Assembly: GCF_015354405.1 (NCBI RefSeq)
Contig: NZ_JADKYP010000037.1
Span: 1 to 64,000, forward strand
Direction: 5' to 3'
Length of the DNA: 64,000 nt
Source: Nocardia sp. BSTN01
Lineage (GTDB): Bacteria; Actinomycetota; Actinomycetes; Mycobacteriales; Mycobacteriaceae
The notes beneath the pieces were generated by a model. The model was not told the DNA's origin and ran no database searches. It saw nothing but the letters and a program-made list of their open reading frames with translations. Below, piece after piece: positions 16,657 to 25,077 of this stretch (its first letter is position 1; the number at the start of each line of letters is the position of its first letter). A program made the position numbers and the translations under genes.

Positions 16657-17604
16657 TTACGCCTGCGGCGGTACGAAACTCGTGGTGCGCGCCATTCCGG
16701 CCGCCCGCCCCTTCTCCGCGACGACCTGCGCCATCTTCGCGCTGGCCTCGTCGATCATCTCGTCGCCGAGCATCACCGCGCCGCGAGCGCCGCCGGCGGT
16801 CGAGGTGTGGTAGGCGTAGGCGTCCAGGATCTCCTCGGCGCGGTCGTAGTCGGCCTGCCGGGGGCTGAAGATCTCGTTACACGCCTCGACCTGGGTGGGG
16901 TGCAGGACCCATTTGCCGTCGAATCCGAGGGCCGCGGTGCGGGATGCGGCGCGGCGGAAGCCGTCGAGGTCGCGGATCTGCAGATAGGGACCGTCGATCG
17001 CCTGCAGGCCGTGCGCCCGGGCGGCGAGCAGGATGGTCATCAGAATGTGGTGGTAGGCGTCGCCGGGTTCGTAGCCCTCGGGCTGTTCACCGACCACCAG
17101 GGTGCGCATATTGATGCTGGCCATGAAGTCGGCGGGCCCGAAGACCAGGGTCTGCACCCGCGGACTGGCGGTGGCGATCTCGTCGATGTTGCGCAGCCCC
17201 TGCGCGTTCTCGATCTGCGGTTCGATGCCGATGCGGCCGACCTCGAGGCCGTTGGCCTTCTCCAGCTGGGTCAGCAGCAGATCGAGCGCACGCACCTGGG
17301 CGCCGTCGATCACCTTCGGCAGCAGAATCGCGTCCAGGTCGCGGCCGGCGCCCTCGACCACCGAGATGACGTCGGCGTAGGTCCATTCCGTCGTCCAGTC
17401 GTTGACCCGTACGACCTTGATCTGATCGCCCCAGCCGGGCGAGTTCAGCGCGGCGACGATATTGGCGCGCGCGGCGGCCTTGGCGGGCGGGGCGACCGCA
17501 TCCTCGAGATCCAGAAAGATCTCATCGGCGGGCAAACCTTTGGCCTTGTCGATCATCCGAAGATTACTGCCGGGTACGGCGAGTACCGAACGACGCGTTG
17601 ACAT
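16657..17604 (-). CDS. HpcH/HpaI aldolase/citrate lyase-family protein (CoA-ester lyase)
   Basis: This is a 315-residue TIM-barrel lyase of the malyl-CoA/citramalyl-CoA/citrate lyase beta family. It begins STRRSVLAVPGSNLRMIDKA, and the metal-binding acid is in DEIFLDLEDAVAP. Later signatures are ILLPKV, GIEPQIENAQGL (catalytic or metal Glu) and LVFGPADFMASIN, with GKWVLHPTQ near the C-terminus. It probably cleaves or forms a 2-hydroxyacyl-CoA using Mg2+. The exact substrate (malyl-, methylmalyl- or citramalyl-CoA) is not decided by sequence. The ATG at 17604 has AGGAG 6 bases upstream. It is divergent from the MgtE-N/CBS gene across 50 bases. Confidence 0.88.
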   Translation of the reverse strand: MSTRRSVLAVPGSNLRMIDKAKGLPADEIFLDLEDAVAPPAKAAARANIVAALNSPGWGDQIKVVRVNDWTTEWTYADVISVVEGAGRDLDAILLPKVIDGAQVRALDLLLTQLEKANGLEVGRIGIEPQIENAQGLRNIDEIATASPRVQTLVFGPADFMASINMRTLVVGEQPEGYEPGDAYHHILMTILLAARAHGLQAIDGPYLQIRDLDGFRRAASRTAALGFDGKWVLHPTQVEACNEIFSPRQADYDRAEEILDAYAYHTSTAGGARGAVMLGDEMIDEASAKMAQVVAEKGRAAGMARTTSFVPPQA

Positions 17605-17654
17605 GGGCGGCTCCTGAATCGTCTCGCGGGGCGGCACCACATAGCCTTGCACTT

Positions 17655-19037
17655 ATGGCAGCAACGAAAGTTTTCGCCGCCAGGCTGGCGGGCCTGGTGG
17701 TACTGGGTCCGGACGGCGAGTCTATCGGCCGTCTGCGGGACGTGGTCATCTCCATCCGCTACGACCGCCAGCAACCCCGGGTGCTGGGACTGTTGGTCGA
17801 ATTACCCACGCGCAAACGTATTTTCGTCCCGATGCTCCGGGTCAACGCGATCGAGCCGAACTCGATCAACCTCAACACCGGCACCGTGAGCCTGCGCCGC
17901 TTCGAACAGCGGCCCGGCGAAATGCTGGCGTTGGCGCAGGTGCTCGACTCCAAGGTGCGCGTGGTCGATCCCGAACTCCCGGACCTCGAAGGGGTGGACG
18001 TCTTCGTCGTCGACCTGGGCATCGAACAGAGCCGCACCCGCGACTGGGTGCTCTCGCGAGTGGCGGTGCGCGGACATCGGCGCCTGGGCCGGCGCCGCGA
18101 GGTGCACGTGGTCGAGTGGACGGATGTGCGCGGGCTGACCCAGCACGAATTGAATCTGCCCGGTCAGGACGTCACCCAGTTGCTCGGCCAATTCGAGGGC
18201 CTGCGCCCGGCCGATGTGGCGCATCTGCTGCGCGAGCTGCCCGAGAAGCGCCGGATCGAACTGGCCCGGGCTCTCGACGACGAACGTCTCGCCGACGTGG
18301 TGCAGGAACTTCCGGAGAACGACCAGGTCGACGTGCTGCAGAATCTGGGCGTCGAACGGGCGGCCGATCTGCTCGAGGCGATGGATCCCGACGACGCCGC
18401 CGACCTGCTCGGCGAACTGCCGACGGGCGAGGCCGAGGCGCTGCTGGCACTGATGGATCCCGAGGAATCCGAGCCGGTGCGGCGCCTGCTCGAATATTCG
18501 CCCTACACCGCGGGCGGCATGATGACGCCCCGCCCCGTGGTGCTCACCCCCGCGGCGACCGTCGCGGAGGCGCTGGCCCGCATCCGCGACCCCGATCTGA
18601 CTCCGGCGCTGGCGTCGATGGTGTTCGTGGTCCGCCCGCCGACCGCGACGCCGACCGGCCGCTATCTGGGCTGTGTGCACACCCAGGCGCTGCTGCGGGA
18701 ACCGCCGGCGACGCTGGTGGGTGGGCTGGTCGACAGCGACCTCACCCAGCTGCATCCCGATGCCGCGCTGACCGCGGTCACCCGTTATTTCGCGACCTAC
18801 AACCTGGTCTGCGGGCCGGTGGTGGACGCGGAGAATCACCTGCTCGGCGCGGTGAGCGTCGACGACGTACTCGACCATCTGCTGCCCGAGGACTGGCGCG
18901 AACAGGACGAGGACGCCTCCGAACCGGCGAGCACGATTCATTCGATCGCGGCCGCGGCGCGCGCGGCGGAGACGGGCAAAGCGGAGACGGGCAAAGCGGC
19001 CACGGGTAACGCGGCGGCCGGAAGGGCGAAAGCATGA
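17655..19037 (+). CDS. MgtE N-terminal/CBS-domain protein (Rv1232c-like)
   Basis: This is a 460-residue soluble protein. The N-terminal part (VFAARLAGLVVLGPDGESIG) looks like a PRC-barrel-type module. The middle has the MgtE intracellular helical repeats (LPEKRRIELARALDDERLAD, DPDDAADLLGELPT), and the C-terminal third has paired CBS domains (GGMMTPRPVVLTP). The MgtE transmembrane channel is absent, so this is a cytosolic Mg2+- or nucleotide-sensing regulator rather than a transporter. The tail ends in a degenerate AETGK repeat. It overlaps the following DUF1003 gene by four bases (ATGA), suggesting that the two proteins work together at the membrane. Confidence 0.8.
   Translation: MAATKVFAARLAGLVVLGPDGESIGRLRDVVISIRYDRQQPRVLGLLVELPTRKRIFVPMLRVNAIEPNSINLNTGTVSLRRFEQRPGEMLALAQVLDSKVRVVDPELPDLEGVDVFVVDLGIEQSRTRDWVLSRVAVRGHRRLGRRREVHVVEWTDVRGLTQHELNLPGQDVTQLLGQFEGLRPADVAHLLRELPEKRRIELARALDDERLADVVQELPENDQVDVLQNLGVERAADLLEAMDPDDAADLLGELPTGEAEALLALMDPEESEPVRRLLEYSPYTAGGMMTPRPVVLTPAATVAEALARIRDPDLTPALASMVFVVRPPTATPTGRYLGCVHTQALLREPPATLVGGLVDSDLTQLHPDAALTAVTRYFATYNLVCGPVVDAENHLLGAVSVDDVLDHLLPEDWREQDEDASEPASTIHSIAAAARAAETGKAETGKAATGNAAAGRAKA
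18969..19013. repeat. Three tandem 15-base repeats at the 3' end of the CBS-protein gene
   Basis: GAGACGGGCAAAGCG occurs twice exactly (18969-18998), followed by a diverged third copy. It encodes an ETGKA-type tail. Copy number may vary between strains. Confidence 0.8.
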
Positions 19038-19642
19038 GTGAGCGCAGCGAACGCGCAGCCCGTTCGGACAAGCCGGTCGCCCGGGCCCGCTTGGAGACTC
19101 CGGTCGAATCGCGGTTCCGCTTCGAGATCGACGCCGAGGCGGTGGCGCGGGGCAGCGAGACGGTGGCCCGATTCCTGGGGACCGGTCGTTATCTGCTGTT
19201 GCAGACGGTCGTGGTCGTCGTGTGGATCGCGCTCAATGTCTTCGCGGTGAGCCTGCAGTGGGATCCGTATCCGTTCATCCTGCTGAACCTGGCCTTCTCC
19301 ACCCAGGCCGCCTACGCCGCACCCCTGATCCTGCTGGCCCAGAACCGGCAGGACAACCGCGACAAGGTATCTCTCGAGGAGGATCGCCGCCGCGCGGCAC
19401 AGACCAAGGCCGACACCGAATTCCTGGCCCGGGAGCTGGCGGCGCTGCGAATCGCGGTGGGCGAGGTGGCCACTCGCGACTATCTGCGCCGCGAGCTGGA
19501 AGACATCAAGGATGCTCTGGCGCGGCTCCACCTACACGCGCCGCTGGACGACGAAGATGCTGTAGAGACCGCCAAATCCAAGAAAAGTACCGATAGGAAG
19601 AGGGGTCGAGTACCGATTTCGCCTCAAATAGATGGCAGCTGA
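19034..19642 (+). CDS. DUF1003 membrane protein (Rv1231c-like)
   Basis: This is a 202-residue protein with a charged N-terminus, two membrane helices (LLLQTVVVVVWIALNVFAV and LLNLAFSTQAAYAAPLILLA) and a long charged C-terminal coiled region. The signature between and within the helices, QWDPYPFILLNL and LILLAQNRQ, is diagnostic for DUF1003. The family is often linked to Mg2+-related genes, but its activity is unknown. Its ATG overlaps the stop of the MgtE-N/CBS gene, so the two are translationally coupled and probably form a membrane complex (inference). Confidence 0.85.
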   Translation: MSERSERAARSDKPVARARLETPVESRFRFEIDAEAVARGSETVARFLGTGRYLLLQTVVVVVWIALNVFAVSLQWDPYPFILLNLAFSTQAAYAAPLILLAQNRQDNRDKVSLEEDRRRAAQTKADTEFLARELAALRIAVGEVATRDYLRRELEDIKDALARLHLHAPLDDEDAVETAKSKKSTDRKRGRVPISPQIDGS

Positions 19643-19748
19643 CCGCAATTATCGATAACAACGTGCTGACTGGCAGGTAACCTGGATCACGTTGTCCGTG
19701 GCGGCCCCGCGCGTATCAGGTCGCTCAACGACTACGAGGGGATTGGTT

Positions 19749-21251
19749 GTGCCGATGCGAATATCTGGACCGATTACCGTATCGGCGCTGGTGGTTGCGG
19801 GTTTGATGGCTACGGGTTCGGCGGCGCACACGACCGCGCGAACCAGCGCGCCGAAGACGACCGAGGCGCGCCTCGCGGCGGCGAGCTCCCCCACCGACGC
19901 CGGCAACTCCGACGCCGAAGCGGTAGGGCTGGTGCCCGCCGCTCCCGAACCCCCTCGCAAACTCAGAGCTATGACGGCGCCCGCGGATGGGGCGCCGTTG
20001 TTCGGCGGTACCGTTCCGCTGCAGGACATCGCGTTGCCGGGCGGTAGCGGAGCCTTCGGTATTCCGGAGATCGTGCTCGCCGCGTATCGCAATGCCGAAC
20101 TGACACTGCAGTCCTCGGAGCCGAACTGCGGTCTGAACTGGAGCCTGCTCGCCGGGATCGGGCGCATCGAGTCCAATCACGCCGGCCACGGCCGCACCGA
20201 CGCCGCGGGCACGACCATCGGCACCATCTATGGACCCTCGCTGGACGGCACACTGCCGGGTAACGAGGTCATCAAGGCCGCCGACGGCAATTTCGTGCGG
20301 GCGGTCGGCCCGATGCAGTTCCTGCCCGGCACCTGGTCGCTGTACGCGTCCGACGGTAACGGCGACGGTGTCGCGGATCCGAACAACGTCTTCGACGCGT
20401 CACTGGCCGCCGGCAAGTACCTGTGCTCGGGAGGGCTGAATCTGCGTGACCCGCAGCAGGAACTGCGCGCGGTGCTGCGCTACAACAACTCGACGGCCTA
20501 TGCGGCCAACGTGCTGAGCTGGGCCAACGCCTACAAGACCGGCGGCGCCCCGACCCAGGTGCAGATCTCGCCCGATCTGATTCCGCCGGGCACGATGCAG
20601 GCCCCGCCCGCGGGTCCGGACATCCTCGCCGCCAACGGCAACATTCCGACCACCACCGAGCCGCCCTCGCAGGCCACCACCACCGTGCCGACACCGCAGC
20701 AGCCGACGCAGGTGATGATCAATATCCCGGGGCTGCCTCCGATTCCGTGCGGCATCTTCTGCCCGCCACCGAAGCCGAATCCGTGCGATCCGGCCGCGGT
20801 GCCGGCGCCGATGCCGCAACCCGGGCAACCGGCCCGACCGGCCGCACCCGCCCAGACCCAGCGCTGGGCGCCGGGCGACCCGGTGCGCCCGCTCGATCCC
20901 CAGGCCGCCGAGGGCAAGCCCGCCGACCCGAACGCGCCGGCGAATCCGAATGCGGCCCCGGCCGATCCGAGCGCACCGAAGCCGGCCGCGCCGACGTGCA
21001 CGCAGCCGCAGGGCCAGCCGGCGCCCGGCGCTCAGCCCGGCGCACCGGCACAGCCGAACGGCGCACCGGCACCGGCCGCACCCGAGCCGCAGTCGCAAAC
21101 GCCCTCTCAGACACCGGAACCCGGCCCGGAAGCGGCCGCGCCCGCACCGGCTGCGCCACCGAGCCCGACACAGCAGCCGGGGATCACGCTGCCGTTCGGA
21201 ATCGTCGTCCCGCTGCCCGTACTGCCGGGTCCGCCGGCGCCGCCGCAGTAG
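19749..21251 (+). CDS. Secreted lytic transglycosylase with Pro/Ala-rich tail (Rv1230c-like)
   Basis: This is an exported peptidoglycan-cleaving enzyme of about 500 residues. The N-terminal hydrophobic segment (ITVSALVVAGLMATGSAA) directs export. The MltB-like catalytic domain (about 130-280) has NWSLLAGIGRIESNH with the catalytic Glu, AVGPMQFLPGTW, and the late RYNNSTAYAANVLSWA. A proline/alanine-rich stretch of more than 200 residues follows, probably spanning or binding the cell wall. It cleaves MurNAc-GlcNAc bonds with anhydro product formation. The GTG at 19749 is preceded by GAGGGG at 7 bases; an upstream TTG at 19692 is less likely. A related gene follows in tandem. Confidence 0.88.
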   Translation: MPMRISGPITVSALVVAGLMATGSAAHTTARTSAPKTTEARLAAASSPTDAGNSDAEAVGLVPAAPEPPRKLRAMTAPADGAPLFGGTVPLQDIALPGGSGAFGIPEIVLAAYRNAELTLQSSEPNCGLNWSLLAGIGRIESNHAGHGRTDAAGTTIGTIYGPSLDGTLPGNEVIKAADGNFVRAVGPMQFLPGTWSLYASDGNGDGVADPNNVFDASLAAGKYLCSGGLNLRDPQQELRAVLRYNNSTAYAANVLSWANAYKTGGAPTQVQISPDLIPPGTMQAPPAGPDILAANGNIPTTTEPPSQATTTVPTPQQPTQVMINIPGLPPIPCGIFCPPPKPNPCDPAAVPAPMPQPGQPARPAAPAQTQRWAPGDPVRPLDPQAAEGKPADPNAPANPNAAPADPSAPKPAAPTCTQPQGQPAPGAQPGAPAQPNGAPAPAAPEPQSQTPSQTPEPGPEAAAPAPAAPPSPTQQPGITLPFGIVVPLPVLPGPPAPPQ

Positions 21252-21273
21252 TCGCCCGGCACCCTCGTTCGAT

Positions 21274-21303
21274 CCGAAACCCCCGCTGAGGCGGGGGTTT
21301 CGG
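21274..21303 (+). terminator. Intrinsic terminator after first transglycosylase gene
   Basis: A perfect hairpin with 13-base arms (21274-21286 and 21291-21303) and the loop TGAG lies 22 bases after the stop codon. The arms carry A and T tracts at their base (GAAACCCCC / GGGGGTTTC). Confidence 0.8.
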
Positions 21304-21320
21304 CGTAAACGGCACAGGCG

Positions 21321-21391
21321 GTCACGAAGCAGTAACGAAAAGGTCTCGGATGCGGTAATCTGATCTCGTTGTGTCACGAAAAGCTCACAGC
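21321..21391 (+). promoter_or_regulatory. Two pairs of GTCACGAA-type direct repeats (possible MtrA boxes) and promoter
   Basis: GTCACGAA at 21321 is repeated as GTAACGAA at 21332, an 11-base step. A second pair, GTCACGAA at 21373 and CTCACAGC at 21384, has the same step. One-turn-spaced direct repeats suit an OmpR-type regulator such as MtrA, which controls cell-wall hydrolase genes in mycolic-acid bacteria; identification as MtrA is inference. A TAATCT -10-like hexamer lies at 21356-21361 between the pairs, upstream of the second transglycosylase. Confidence 0.5.
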
Positions 21392-21414
21392 GAGCATTGG
21401 AGGGTCACCACATC

Positions 21415-22251
21415 GTGGGACGTCACCGTAAGCAGCCGGCTACACCTGTCCGGCGCGGATCCGTTATCGCTCTGACCGGCCTCGTCCCCGCGGGACTCGT
21501 GGCCGTCGGCGCCTCCGCCGCCGAGGTCAACACCGGCGAATTCACCGCTGTGGCTCTGCCGCAACACACTCCGGATGCTCAGCAGGTCGCCGACCAGCAG
21601 GCCGCGCCGGACGAAATGATGCGCGCCGCAAAGCATCCCGGCCCGCCGATCGTGAAAACCGTTGCGCAGCCGAACGGCCGGGTGGCCGCCGATCTGCCGC
21701 CGGGACCGAACGGTATGCCGGGCATCGCCTACGCGGCCTACCAGAACGCGGAACGGATTCTGGCTCAGGAGGAGCCGGACTGCCATATGCCGTGGTCGGT
21801 GCTGGCCGGTATCGGACAGGTCGAATCGCATCACGCCTACGGCAAGGCCGATTCCAAGGGCGTCGCGCTCGACCCGATCTACGGCCCCGTCCTCGACGGC
21901 AGCCTGTCGGGCAACAATGTGGTGCACGCGACCGGTGACGATCTCGACGGCGGTATGCAGGGCTTCACCCGCGCGGTCGGCCCGATGCAGTTCCTGCCCG
22001 AGACGTGGCGCAAATTCGCCGGAGACGGTGACGGCGACGGCATCGCCGATCCGCAGAACCTGTTCGACGCCGCCCTGACCGCGGGCAACTACCTCTGCTC
22101 GGGCGGACTGGACATGACGGATCTGTCGCAGCAGTCCAAGGCGATCATGCGCTACAACAACTCGATGGCCTACGTCGCCAATGTGATGGCGTGGGAGGTC
22201 GCGTACCGGACGGGTGTGGCGCCCAAGCCCAGCCAGCTGCCGCGAATCTGA
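21415..22251 (+). CDS. Secreted lytic transglycosylase, second copy
   Basis: This is a 278-residue paralogue of the preceding gene without the Pro/Ala tail. A basic N-terminus and hydrophobic segment (VIALTGLVPAGLVAVGASA) direct export. The catalytic domain has PWSVLAGIGQVESHH with the catalytic Glu, then AVGPMQFLPETWRKFAGDGD and RYNNSMAYVANVMAW. The start is taken as the GTG at 21415, with GGAGGG 10 bases upstream. It has its own promoter region with one-turn-spaced direct repeats behind the upstream terminator, so it is probably regulated apart from its neighbour. It acts on peptidoglycan outside the membrane. Confidence 0.87.
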   Translation: MGRHRKQPATPVRRGSVIALTGLVPAGLVAVGASAAEVNTGEFTAVALPQHTPDAQQVADQQAAPDEMMRAAKHPGPPIVKTVAQPNGRVAADLPPGPNGMPGIAYAAYQNAERILAQEEPDCHMPWSVLAGIGQVESHHAYGKADSKGVALDPIYGPVLDGSLSGNNVVHATGDDLDGGMQGFTRAVGPMQFLPETWRKFAGDGDGDGIADPQNLFDAALTAGNYLCSGGLDMTDLSQQSKAIMRYNNSMAYVANVMAWEVAYRTGVAPKPSQLPRI

Positions 22252-22304
22252 GCCGGGCGGTGGCCGGCCCAGGCTGCCCCGAACGGCCCCGTCGCTACGG
22301 TCGC

Positions 22305-22310
22305 TAGACT
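22305..22310 (+). promoter_or_regulatory. -10 element of mrp (leaderless)
   Basis: TAGACT, with GCTACGGTCGC upstream, ends 7 bases before the ATG of mrp. This is the spacing expected for a leaderless transcript, and no ribosome site is present. Confidence 0.55.
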
Positions 22311-22317
22311 CACCGCT

Positions 22318-23454
22318 ATGCCAGTGGTTACGGAAACGGATGTGCGGGGCGCGCTCGCGAAGGTGGACGACCCGGAGATCCGCAAGCCGATCACCGAACT
22401 CGGCATGGTCAAGAGCGTCTCGGTCCGCGACGACAGCAGTGTCCACGTCGAGATCTATCTGACGACCGCGGCCTGCCCGCTGCGCACCAAGCTCACCGAG
22501 ATGGTCACCAAGGCGGTAGCCGATGTGGCCGGCGTCGGTGCCGTGACCGTCGACCTCGACGTGATGAGCGACGAGCAGCGCACCGAACTGCGCAAGCAGC
22601 TGCGCGGCGACTCCGCCGACCCGGTGATCCCGTTCGCCCAGCCGGGGTCGCTGACCCGCGTGTACGCGGTCGCCTCCGGTAAGGGCGGCGTCGGAAAGTC
22701 GAGCGTCACCGTCAATCTCGCGGCCGCGCTCGCCGCGCGCGGTCTGTCGGTCGGTGTGCTGGACGCCGACATCTACGGCCATTCCGTGCCGCGCATGCTC
22801 GGCACCGACCAGCGGCCCACCCAGGTCGAGCGGATGATCATGCCGCCGGTCGCGCACGACGTGAAGGTCATCTCGATCGCCATGTTCACCCAGGGCAACA
22901 CCCCGGTGGTGTGGCGCGGCCCGATGCTGCACCGCGCGCTGCAGCAGTTCCTGGCCGACGTGTTCTGGGGCGATCTCGACGTGCTGCTGCTGGACCTGCC
23001 GCCCGGCACCGGTGACGTCGCGATCTCCATCGCTCAGCTCATTCCGAATGCCGAGATCCTGGTCGTGACCACGCCGCAGCCGGCCGCCGCCGAGGTCGCC
23101 GAACGGGCCGGGGCCATCGCCCTGCAGACCCGTCAGCGCATCGCCGGTGTCGTGGAGAACATGTCGTGGCTGGACCTGCCCGACGGTTCCCGCATGGAGC
23201 TCTACGGGTCGGGCGGCGGCCAGGCCGTCGCCGACCGGCTCTCCCGTGCGGTCGGCGCCGAGGTGCCGCTACTCGGGCAGATCCCGATCACCCAGGAACT
23301 GCGCGAGGCCGGCGACGAGGGCACCCCGATCGTGCTGAACGATCCGGAAAACCCTGCGGCACAAGCGCTTCAGGGCATCGCCGACAAGTTGGCGGTGCGC
23401 CGCCGTGGGCTGGCGGGCATGTCGCTGGGCATCGACACGACCCGGCACCTGTAA
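22318..23454 (+). CDS. mrp: Mrp/NBP35-family iron-sulfur cluster carrier ATPase
   Basis: This is a 378-residue P-loop protein. An N-terminal MIP18/DUF59-like domain (VDDPEIRKPITELGMV, with Cys in TTAACPLRTK) precedes the deviant Walker A motif SGKGGVGKSS, the switch DADIYGHSVPRML and the Walker B LLLDLPPGTGD. The C-terminal CxxC of classical Mrp is replaced by LPDGSRMELYGSGGG, as in mycobacterial homologues. Cluster binding, if it occurs, must therefore use other ligands. It is expected to deliver Fe-S clusters to apoproteins in the cytosol. It occupies the Rv1229c position next to the transglycosylase genes. Confidence 0.92.
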   Translation: MPVVTETDVRGALAKVDDPEIRKPITELGMVKSVSVRDDSSVHVEIYLTTAACPLRTKLTEMVTKAVADVAGVGAVTVDLDVMSDEQRTELRKQLRGDSADPVIPFAQPGSLTRVYAVASGKGGVGKSSVTVNLAAALAARGLSVGVLDADIYGHSVPRMLGTDQRPTQVERMIMPPVAHDVKVISIAMFTQGNTPVVWRGPMLHRALQQFLADVFWGDLDVLLLDLPPGTGDVAISIAQLIPNAEILVVTTPQPAAAEVAERAGAIALQTRQRIAGVVENMSWLDLPDGSRMELYGSGGGQAVADRLSRAVGAEVPLLGQIPITQELREAGDEGTPIVLNDPENPAAQALQGIADKLAVRRRGLAGMSLGIDTTRHL

Positions 23455-23757
23455 GTCGGTTCGCCGCAAGGCGGTCCCCCAACCGCCACGCGGCGACCTC
23501 GCTCAGTGCGCTCCGGACGCCTGCCACGCCACTGCTCGCGGCGAGCCCGCGCGGGTGAGAGCGGTGTACGCCTCCGGCCAGGGCGATCGAAGCGACCATC
23601 ATCATCACCACCATCGGCCGGGCGGTGTCCTCACCCCACAGCCCGACCACGTCTGGTCGGGGACGGTCCGCTCGGCGATGATTCACCTCGATCCGGTCCT
23701 CGACATTGATCACACCGGCTCGCCACAGCTGCCGGGCTCGCTGTCGGCGTCGCCACC
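23455..23757. other. Non-coding gap at a putative rearrangement junction
   Basis: About 300 bases between mrp and the DivIVA-like gene hold no believable gene; short frames here lack ribosome sites and domains. A run of CAT/CAC triplets at about 23599-23616 is simple-sequence. In the M. tuberculosis order (from memory) these two genes are not neighbours, so this gap is a candidate inversion endpoint. Confidence 0.5.
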
Positions 23758-23763
23758 TAAGCT
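23758..23763 (+). promoter_or_regulatory. -10 element of the DivIVA-like gene (leaderless)
   Basis: TAAGCT ends 6 bases before the ATG at 23770, and there is no ribosome site between them. Confidence 0.45.
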
Positions 23764-23769
23764 CGACCT

Positions 23770-25077
23770 ATGCTCACGCTGCTGTTGTACGTGCTCATCG
23801 TCGGCTTGGTGGCCGCGTTGCTGTTCCTGGTGGCCAGTGCGGTGTTCGGGCGCGGGGAGGAATTGGGTCCGCTGCCGGAGGGCACGACGGTGACGGTGCT
23901 GCCCGCCGCGGGAATTCGCGGCTCGGATGTGCGCGCGTTGCGATTCCAGCAGGTCTTCCGGGGGTACAAGGCCGGCGAGGTCGACTGGGCGCTGAGCAGA
24001 TTGGCCGCCCGGATCGACGAGCTGGAACTTCAGCTCGAGCGTAGCCGTGTAGCCACTCCCTCCGCGGCCGGCGGGCCGGAAACCTCACCGCCGCAACCGA
24101 ATACGGTAGGCACACCGCCTCCCACCGACACTCCTCCGGCCGCCAACGGCACGACCACCACCTTCAGCACCGGAACCTTCTTCGGCGGCGCCACCTTCGC
24201 CGGTCCCGGCAGCGCGACTCCCACCAGCCTCGGCGGACCGGCCTCGGCTGGACCGGGCACCCCGGCTGTCGGCGGCACCACCTTCGGCGGTCACGGCGGC
24301 GCGAGCCCCAACGGCCTGGGCGGACCGGCGTCGGCTGGTCCGAGTAGCCCGGCGTTCGCCGCTCCGACGGGACCGGGCAGCACCGCTGTCGGCGGTCCAG
24401 CCGATCCGGGTGGGCCGACCGGTCCGACGTCCACCGGCCCGGTCGATGGATTCGGCACAGGCTTCACTCCCGGGGCGGGCCGCACTCCCGGCACAGGCTT
24501 CACTCCCGGGGCCGGCCTCACCGCCGGGCCGGGCTTCGCCCCCGGCGGTGGTTTCGGCAACCTCCCCGCCGGATCGGGGACGCCGACCGGCACCGCCTTC
24601 CCGGTGGCCGGCTATCCGGCGAACGGATACGCACCGGCCACCGGCGCCACCCCGAATGTCCCAGGCCCCGGCACTCCCGCACCGACCGGAACAACCGTCG
24701 GTGAGCCGGGCAACATCGGTCAGGCCCACGGCACACTCGGCAGTGCCACTTCACCGGCCGGCAGTGCCACTTCATCGACCGGTGGTGTCGCGTCACCGGC
24801 TGATGCCGCCGCGCAGACCGCGACACCGGCTCCGGGATCCGTGCAACAGCGAACCGCCGAGAATGACGCCGTGGCGCCGCCCGGTTCGGCAACCGAACAC
24901 CGGCCCGGATCGGAGCCCACGGCCGAACCGAAAGCGGCCGGAACCACCGGTTACATCGCCGCCTCGGGAGCACAGCAGAACACCGGATTCACGCCGGCGA
25001 CGGAGGCGCCCGCCACCGGGTGGGCGCCACCGCCATTGCCGGGCGATCCCCCTTCGCCCGCCGGAGGACTCCGATGA
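23770..25077 (+). CDS. DivIVA-domain membrane protein with long Gly/Thr/Pro-rich tail (Rv1209-like)
   Basis: This is a 435-residue protein. An N-terminal membrane helix (LLLYVLIVGLVAALLFLVAS) is followed by a short DivIVA-like region (about 35-95: VRALRFQQVFRGYKAGEVDW, then a coiled stretch). In mycobacteria the protein ends here at about 120 residues. This one continues for about 310 residues of low-complexity sequence with recurring TGFTPGAG and GGPASAGP units. DivIVA regions recruit proteins to curved membrane at poles and septa. The tail may span or interact with the cell envelope or be a disordered linker (inference). It overlaps the following tag gene by four bases (ATGA). Confidence 0.75.
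   Translation: MLTLLLYVLIVGLVAALLFLVASAVFGRGEELGPLPEGTTVTVLPAAGIRGSDVRALRFQQVFRGYKAGEVDWALSRLAARIDELELQLERSRVATPSAAGGPETSPPQPNTVGTPPPTDTPPAANGTTTTFSTGTFFGGATFAGPGSATPTSLGGPASAGPGTPAVGGTTFGGHGGASPNGLGGPASAGPSSPAFAAPTGPGSTAVGGPADPGGPTGPTSTGPVDGFGTGFTPGAGRTPGTGFTPGAGLTAGPGFAPGGGFGNLPAGSGTPTGTAFPVAGYPANGYAPATGATPNVPGPGTPAPTGTTVGEPGNIGQAHGTLGSATSPAGSATSSTGGVASPADAAAQTATPAPGSVQQRTAENDAVAPPGSATEHRPGSEPTAEPKAAGTTGYIAASGAQQNTGFTPATEAPATGWAPPPLPGDPPSPAGGLR

Noticed and set aside
23599-23616. CAT/CAC-rich run resembling a His-tag coding sequence
   Set aside because: It lies in a non-coding gap without a start or ribosome site; it is simple-sequence.
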